A stretch of 5,309 nt of DNA, taken from a bacterium. GTDB lineage: Bacteria > Actinomycetota > Thermoleophilia > Solirubrobacterales > 70-9. Position numbers and translations under genes: made by a program. Under the pieces are notes generated by a model. That model did no database searches and had not been told where the DNA came from. It was given only the letters and a program-made list of their open reading frames with translations. The DNA is taken from positions 1 through 5,309 of the forward strand of contig PKER01000105.1 of the NCBI GenBank assembly GCA_002919115.1, read 5' to 3'. Shown here piece by piece: positions 1-3,437 of this stretch (position 1 is the stretch's first letter; every line of letters begins with the position of its first letter).

Positions 1-138
1 CGTCAGGACGGCGCCGAAGGGCGCGCGCGCGGCGAGGCTCGCCCGCTGCGCCCCCGCATCGAGCGCATCGGCGGACACCGCCCCCGCGCAGACCGCGAGA
101 ACGAAGGCGCCCCCAGCCAGCGCCAAGACTCTCCTCAC
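1..138 (-). CDS. N-terminal part of an exported protein of unknown function (runs off left edge)
   Basis: Reading the minus strand from a GTG at 138-136 gives 46 uninterrupted codons to the window edge. The product begins MRRVLALAGGAFVLAVCAGA and continues VSADALDAG. This is a textbook Sec signal peptide: two arginines, a hydrophobic core at about residues 4-21, and a V-S-A cleavage site before Asp24. Cys17 is preceded by Leu-Ala-Val, a poor lipobox, so signal peptidase I cleavage is favoured over lipoprotein processing. No Shine-Dalgarno precedes the GTG, but a -10-like TAGCCT ends 7 nt before it, which suggests a leaderless message. A TTG at codon 5 lies just after an AGGAG and is a less likely alternative start, because it would remove the positive n-region. 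The mature part seen is too short to assign a family. The gene is divergent from the patatin gene across the repeat-bearing intergenic region. Confidence 0.6.
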   Translation of the reverse strand, partial: MRRVLALAGGAFVLAVCAGAVSADALDAGAQRASLAARAPFGAVLT

Positions 139-145
139 GCGGTTC

Positions 146-151
146 AGGCTA
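146..151 (-). promoter_or_regulatory. Candidate -10 box for the exported-protein gene (leaderless start)
   Basis: On the minus strand TAGCCT (151 to 146) fits the actinobacterial TANNNT -10 pattern. It is followed by 7 nt (GAACCGC) and then the GTG start at 138, so transcription would begin at or next to the start codon. A weak -35 candidate, CTGAAC, lies 16 nt upstream and coincides with the left arm of the first hairpin repeat, so a factor bound to the repeat could affect this promoter. A degenerate copy of the repeat octamer (GTTCAGGC, 142-149, plus-strand reading) overlaps the box itself. This is a motif-based inference only. Confidence 0.4.
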
Positions 152-165
152 GCGCGGGGCGAACC

Positions 166-207
166 ACGTTCAGCCCTGGTCGTCGTTTTTCGAACACCAG
201 GGCTGAA
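166..207. repeat. Hairpin repeat, copy 1 (42 bp)
   Basis: TTCAGCCCTGGT (169-180) is perfectly complementary to ACCAGGGCTGAA (196-207), giving a 12-bp stem. After two mismatches the inner TCG/CGA (183-185 with 191-193) also pairs, closing a TTTTT loop at 186-190. The unit matches 228-269 at 37 of 42 positions with a 62-bp offset. It includes the invariant block CGTTTTTCGAACAC (184-197), which contains the palindrome TTCGAA. It lies between two divergent gene starts, so it is not a terminator for either gene. It could be an operator, a dispersed intergenic repeat of REP type, or a remnant of a small non-autonomous element. Function unknown. Confidence 0.8.
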
Positions 208-227
208 GGTCCCGCCGGCCCCGGGGG

Positions 228-272
228 ACGTTCAGCCGTGGTGTGCGTTTTTCGAACACGAGGGCTGAACGT
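228..272. repeat. Hairpin repeat, copy 2
   Basis: ACGTTCAGCC (228-237) pairs perfectly with GGCTGAACGT (263-272). Inside that stem, GTGT (241-244) pairs with ACAC (256-259), and CG/CG (246-247 with 253-254) closes the same TTTTT loop (248-252) seen in copy 1. The inner stem has G-G and G-A mismatches where copy 1 is paired. The outer stem is two pairs longer than in copy 1. Keeping the outer arms and the loop block while the middle varies suggests that the overall fold or the end motifs matter more than the exact stem sequence. The right arm is shared with the first unit of the 22-bp tandem duplication. Confidence 0.8.
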
Positions 273-304
273 TGGGGTTTGGAGGGCTGAACGTTGGGGT
301 TTGG
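261..304. repeat. Perfect 22-bp tandem duplication (2 units)
   Basis: Positions 261-282 and 283-304 are identical 22-mers in direct tandem. Each begins AGGGCTGAACGTT and ends in a G/T-rich run, GGGGTTTGG. Each carries one GGCTGAAC octamer (263-270 and 285-292), the same octamer that forms the arms of the two upstream hairpins. The duplication lies 61 bp upstream of the patatin gene's -10 candidate. It could be a recent slippage duplication or a duplicated protein-binding site. Confidence 0.85.
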
Positions 305-364
305 GGAGTCGCGTTCGTCGCGGTTGGTTGTGGTCGGGCGGCCGGTGACGGCCCGCCGCCCTGC

Positions 365-370
365 GATACT
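365..370 (+). promoter_or_regulatory. Candidate extended -10 box for the patatin gene (leaderless start)
   Basis: GATACT at 365-370, preceded by TGC (an extended TGN element), is followed by 6 nt (GGCTCC) and then the ATG at 377. That spacing would place the transcription start at or within a base or two of the ATG. No purine-rich Shine-Dalgarno lies ahead of the ATG, which agrees with a leaderless message. No convincing -35 is visible at 16-18 nt upstream; the nearest resemblance, GTGACG at 345-350, is too close. The position supports choosing the ATG at 377 as the start. Confidence 0.45.
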
Positions 371-376
371 GGCTCC

Positions 377-1636
377 ATGGGGAAGGTTGTCGAGTTCGAC
401 CCCAGCGCCGACGCCAAGGCCCGGCGCGCCCGGCGGCGGCGTGACAAGCCGTCGAAGACGGCGCTCGTGCTGGGCGGCGGGGGCCTGACCGGCGGCGTCT
501 ACGAGATCGGCGCCCTGCGCGCCCTCGACCTGCTCGCCGTCAACCGCACCGTGAACGACTTCGACGTCTACGTGGGGACGAGCGCCGGCGCCTTCATCGC
601 GAGCCTCACCGCGAACGGGGTCACGCCCGAGGAGATGATGCGGGTGCTCAACCGGGACCTGCGCTCACCGATCCCGGACATCGACCTCGGCATGCTGCTC
701 AAGCCCAACTACGCGGGGTTTCTGCGCAAGTCGGTGACCCTGCCGTTCCGGCTCGCCGGTCTCCTGCGCGAGTTCGTCGAGAACATCGGCGAGTCGTCGG
801 CCGTCGACATCGCCACGGGGCTCGCCTCGGCCCTGCCCACGGGCATGTATCGCGGCACCGGCATCGAGCGCTACGTGCGCGAGGTGCTCTCCGACCCCGA
901 CCGCACCGACGACTTCCGCGAGCTCGCCTGCGAGCTCTACATCACGGCCACCGACCTCGACTCGACCGAGCGCATCATCCTCGGCGAGGGCGAGTGGGCG
1001 GACGTGCCGATCTCGCGGGCCGTCGCCGCCTCGGGCGCGCTCCCGTTCGTCTACGAGCCCGTGGAGATCAAGGGCCGCGAGTTCATCGACGGCGGCATCC
1101 TCTCGACCACGAACATCGACGTGGCGATCGAGCGGGGCGCCGAGTTCGTGGTCGTGATCAACCCGCTCGTCCCGTACATCAACAAGTTCGAGAAGCGCAT
1201 CCCGACGCTCACCGGCTCGCGTGCCCACCGCATCTCCGACATGGGCATGGCCGGCATCGGGAACCAGGTCTTCCGGATGATGTCCCACGACCGCCTGCAC
1301 CGCGCGGTCGAGGACTGGGCGGAGAGCTACCCGGGCGTCGACATCGTCCTGATCGAGCCCGAGCTCGACGACGAGCTCATGTTCGGGACGTCGATCCTCG
1401 ACTACAAGGCACGCCTCGAGATCGCCAAGCACGGCTTCGAGTCGGTGACGATGAAGCTCGCCCGCGACTACGACCACTACAAGGCGGTCGCCGACCGGCA
1501 CGGCATCCAGATCTCCGGCCGCCGCGTGCGCCACGTGATGGAGCAGGTCGAGCGGGCGGAGGAGACCTCCTCGGCCTGGCGCCGCGTCCTCGAGCAGACG
1601 ACGAGCGCGCTGCTGCGCTCGTCGAGCGGCGGCTGA
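377..1636 (+). CDS. Patatin-like phospholipase family protein
   Basis: The 419-residue product is a predicted serine acyl hydrolase acting on phospholipids or other acyl lipids. A basic, probably disordered N-terminus (residues 1-27, many Arg) leads into the oxyanion-hole loop GGGGLTGG (33-40). This is followed by Y-E-I-G-A-L, the nucleophile elbow GTSAG with catalytic Ser69, and the dyad aspartate Asp238 in D-G-G (238-240). A helical C-terminal part with I-E-P (326-328) is also seen in bacterial patatins. There is no signal peptide or membrane segment, so it is likely cytosolic or peripheral at the membrane. The usual Arg or Lys of the oxyanion loop is Thr38 here. The frame stays open upstream to an ATG at 272, but that extension crosses the 22-bp tandem repeat. 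The ATG at 377, just after a -10 box, is the better start. It converges on the CDF gene with a 4-bp gap. Substrate unknown. Confidence 0.9.
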   Translation: MGKVVEFDPSADAKARRARRRRDKPSKTALVLGGGGLTGGVYEIGALRALDLLAVNRTVNDFDVYVGTSAGAFIASLTANGVTPEEMMRVLNRDLRSPIPDIDLGMLLKPNYAGFLRKSVTLPFRLAGLLREFVENIGESSAVDIATGLASALPTGMYRGTGIERYVREVLSDPDRTDDFRELACELYITATDLDSTERIILGEGEWADVPISRAVAASGALPFVYEPVEIKGREFIDGGILSTTNIDVAIERGAEFVVVINPLVPYINKFEKRIPTLTGSRAHRISDMGMAGIGNQVFRMMSHDRLHRAVEDWAESYPGVDIVLIEPELDDELMFGTSILDYKARLEIAKHGFESVTMKLARDYDHYKAVADRHGIQISGRRVRHVMEQVERAEETSSAWRRVLEQTTSALLRSSSGG

Positions 1637-1640
1637 GCTC

Positions 1641-2633
1641 TCACCGGCGCCGCGCGGCCCCCTCCACGCGCACGCCTTCCGGGACCTCCTCGAGCGACGT
1701 CACGGGGGCGACGACGACGTCATGCACCCGCCAGTCGAGGTCAAGCAGGCGGTCGCTGAGCGCTTCGAGACGCTCGGTGAGGCCGGCCTCGCTCCCGGCG
1801 GGCACGACCCACACGTCGCCCGTGATCGTGTGCCCGTGCTCACGCATCCGCACCGCCGCCTCGGCGATCCAGGGCACGGCGGCGACCTCCTGCTTCACGC
1901 GCTCGGCCGCGGGGTGAGGCTTGGCTTCGTCGTAGGTGCGCGGCCACTTGTCCATCAGGTCCGAGACCGACGCGCGCAGATACCGCTGGCCGTCGTGCAG
2001 GATGTCGGCGGCGATCACGAGGGCGGCCACCGAGTCAGCCCACCAGAGCCCGAGGCCGACCCCGATCACGCCGGCCGCCGCGGCGCAGGCGGTGAGCCAG
2101 TCGGCGCGGTTCATCTTCGCGTCCGCGAACAGCACCTTGTCGTGCAGGGCCTCGGCGAGCGGCCGCTTCATCCGGACGATGATCACCGGGGGGATCCCCG
2201 AGTAGGCGAGCGCCCCGAGCATCAGCCAGCCGAGCCAGACCTGCGCATCCAGCACCTCGACCATCCCGATCGGCGGGTGGGTGCCGCGCAGGAGCTTGTC
2301 GACGGAATCGATCGCGATGTAGGCGCCAAGCGCGAACAGGGCGACGGTCGCGACCGTGTAAGCGACGGTGATCGCCCGGTGGTAACCCCACGGGAAGCGG
2401 CCGTTCGGCGGGCGGTGGCGGAACCGCGACGCGACCAGGAACGCGACCGCCGGGAAGAGGGCGAGGATGTCCTCGACCCAGGCCGCCTTCATCGCCTGCG
2501 ACTGGCCGAGCGTGAAGTACAAGAGGACGATCGCGGTCAGCCAGTAGCCCACCGAGACCCACTCGAGCCGCACGGCCTTGCGGTTCGCCCGCTGCTGCTC
2601 CGGCGGAAGCTCGTGCCCGGACGGGTACCTCAC
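1641..2633 (-). CDS. Cation diffusion facilitator (CDF) family metal transporter, atypical metal site
   Basis: This 330-residue protein has the CDF layout. There are six predicted membrane helices (about 25-42, 51-69, 88-108, 131-153, 179-196 and 198-212) and then a cytoplasmic domain (about 242-315) resembling the CDF dimerisation fold. CDF proteins export divalent metals (Zn, Mn, Fe, Co) from the cytosol by proton antiport. Helix 2 carries E54-D55-I-L-A-L59. The run before and into helix 5 carries A-D-A-K-M174-N-R-A-D178. Aligned by eye with the usual DxxxD and HxxxD pairs, Asp55 and Asp178 are kept but the partners are Leu59 and Met174. His266, His268, Asp273 and His304 in the tail could bind metal. 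The GTG start (2633-2631) has GGGAGG 7 nt upstream and overlaps the TGA of the lipoprotein gene in GTGA, implying translational coupling. The family is clear; the metal is not. Confidence 0.88.
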   Translation of the reverse strand: MRYPSGHELPPEQQRANRKAVRLEWVSVGYWLTAIVLLYFTLGQSQAMKAAWVEDILALFPAVAFLVASRFRHRPPNGRFPWGYHRAITVAYTVATVALFALGAYIAIDSVDKLLRGTHPPIGMVEVLDAQVWLGWLMLGALAYSGIPPVIIVRMKRPLAEALHDKVLFADAKMNRADWLTACAAAAGVIGVGLGLWWADSVAALVIAADILHDGQRYLRASVSDLMDKWPRTYDEAKPHPAAERVKQEVAAVPWIAEAAVRMREHGHTITGDVWVVPAGSEAGLTERLEALSDRLLDLDWRVHDVVVAPVTSLEEVPEGVRVEGAARRR

Positions 2634-3355
2634 CGCGCGACCTCCCGGTACAGCAGGTCTTCGGCCTCCTCGCCCCGGTCGAGCAGGAAGTTATCGAGTT
2701 CGACGAGGAAGGCGTTCTCGCCGCTTGGCGCCGCCATCACGTGCTCGTCGTCGCGGAGGATGTAGTCGGTGCGCTCGAACCCGAGCGCGGCGATCTCGTA
2801 GGTGTTGAGCAGCGCCGGCCCGTCAACCTGCTCGAGCCGCTCGAAGTAGAGGGGCTCGGCATCGTCCTCCTCCTGGCGCAGAAGCGCCGCCGCCTCGCTG
2901 CCGCGCTCGACCCAGATCTCCATACCGCCGAGCGAGTCGGGGATCTCCGTGCCTGACGGCACTCCAAGCTCGATCTCGGTGTCCACGTACGAGCGCGTGA
3001 GCGCCGCATCGGTGGCGTACGGCCACGAGCGCGTGAGCCCGCCGACGATGAGGTCGAGCTGGAAGCCGCGGATCGCTGCGGCAAGCTCCGACTCGCTGCC
3101 CTCCACCCACTCGACGTCGGCATCGAGGCGCTCCGCGAAGCGGCGCACGAGCTCCGGTTCGACCCCCGCAGGCGGCTCGCCGGGGGCGAGGACGACCCAG
3201 GGCTCGTTGTCGACCACGCCCACGCGCAGCGTGCCGCCGCGGACCCTCTCGAGCGTTCCCTCCGGGTCAGCGGGGAACTGGCAACCAGCGCCGCCCGCGG
3301 CGATCAGGCACGTGAGTGCCGAGCACAGGGCAGCGGTGGCCATCGTCCTTAGCAT
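2630..3355 (-). CDS. Solute-binding lipoprotein, SBP_bac_3 (amino-acid-type) family
   Basis: This 241-residue protein starts with a lipoprotein-like signal: MLRT, a hydrophobic stretch to about residue 20, then G-G-A-G-C25. The -3 residue is Gly rather than the usual Leu, so the lipobox is weak. The mature part reads like family 3 periplasmic binding proteins. It has G-T-L-R-V-G-V at 41-47, D-N-E-P-W at 49-53, G-V-E-P-E-L-V at 64-70, the amphipathic F-A-E-R-L segment, and D-L-I-V-G-G-L-T at 101-108. The conserved T-x-x-R ligand-binding arginine is not evident in R-S-W-P-Y (109-113). No ABC permease or ATPase is next to it; the downstream partner is the CDF gene, joined by a 4-nt overlap. It may therefore be an orphan sensor or ligand-capture protein. 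ATG 3355 was chosen because it gives the best signal peptide; ATG 3370 (adding MPGEP) and ATG 3343 are alternatives. Confidence 0.8.
   Translation of the reverse strand: MLRTMATAALCSALTCLIAAGGAGCQFPADPEGTLERVRGGTLRVGVVDNEPWVVLAPGEPPAGVEPELVRRFAERLDADVEWVEGSESELAAAIRGFQLDLIVGGLTRSWPYATDAALTRSYVDTEIELGVPSGTEIPDSLGGMEIWVERGSEAAALLRQEEDDAEPLYFERLEQVDGPALLNTYEIAALGFERTDYILRDDEHVMAAPSGENAFLVELDNFLLDRGEEAEDLLYREVAR
2641..2646 (-). promoter_or_regulatory. Ribosome binding site that fixes the CDF start
   Basis: On the minus strand GGGAGG (2646 to 2641) sits 7 nt ahead of the GTG at 2633. It lies inside the last codons of the upstream lipoprotein gene. Its strength and spacing support the GTG start and re-initiation by ribosomes finishing the upstream gene. 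It contrasts with the start sites at 138, 377 and 3438, which show no such motif. Confidence 0.7.
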
Positions 3356-3437
3356 GGGTTCGCCCGGCATTCGCCTACCCCGATCCCGGGGGCGCACCCC
3401 ATTCCAAGCGCGTCCCGCGGCGGATAGGCTGCCGGTG
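3356..3437. promoter_or_regulatory. Divergent control region between the lipoprotein operon and the sensor phosphatase
   Basis: These 82 bp must hold both promoters. For the plus-strand gene, TAGGCT at 3425-3430 is a plausible -10, 7 nt (GCCGGTG) before the ATG at 3438. TTCCAA (3402-3407) is a weak -35 with a 17-nt spacer. For the minus-strand operon no good pair is visible; TAGGCG (minus strand, ending near 3371) is a poor -10 candidate. A short inverted repeat CCCCG-ATCC-CGGGG spans 3378-3391. The hairpin repeat from 166-272 is not present here. Confidence 0.4.

Noticed and set aside
184..208. TTCGAAC as a LexA/SOS box
   Set aside because: The actinobacterial SOS box needs CGAAC-N4-GTTCG. 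After CGAAC the sequence continues ACCAGGGCTGAA, with no GTTCG half-site at the right spacing.
166..272. Hairpins as Rho-independent terminators
   Set aside because: Both flanking genes are transcribed away from this region, and the T run is in the loop rather than after the stem.
166..304. CRISPR array
   Set aside because: There are only two related hairpin units and a tandem duplication, with no regular unique spacers and no cas gene.
272..376. N-terminal extension of the patatin from an ATG at 272
   Set aside because: The extra 35 codons run through the 22-bp tandem repeat and the -10 candidate, show no signal peptide of quality and have no ribosome binding site. They look like intergenic sequence that happens to stay open.
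665..1534. Long minus-strand open frame opposite the patatin
   Set aside because: It is antisense to a well-supported enzyme gene and its translation is a low-complexity Arg/Ala/Val/Asp mixture with no motif. It is a high-GC shadow.
1722..2765. Long plus-strand open frame opposite the CDF and the lipoprotein end
   Set aside because: It spans the junction of two genes on the other strand and its product is rich in Arg, His, Pro and Gly with no domain. It is a shadow of the CDF frame.
3378..3391. CCCCG-ATCC-CGGGG as a regulatory operator
   Set aside because: A 5-bp GC-only stem is expected by chance in sequence this GC-rich, so I do not claim a function for it.
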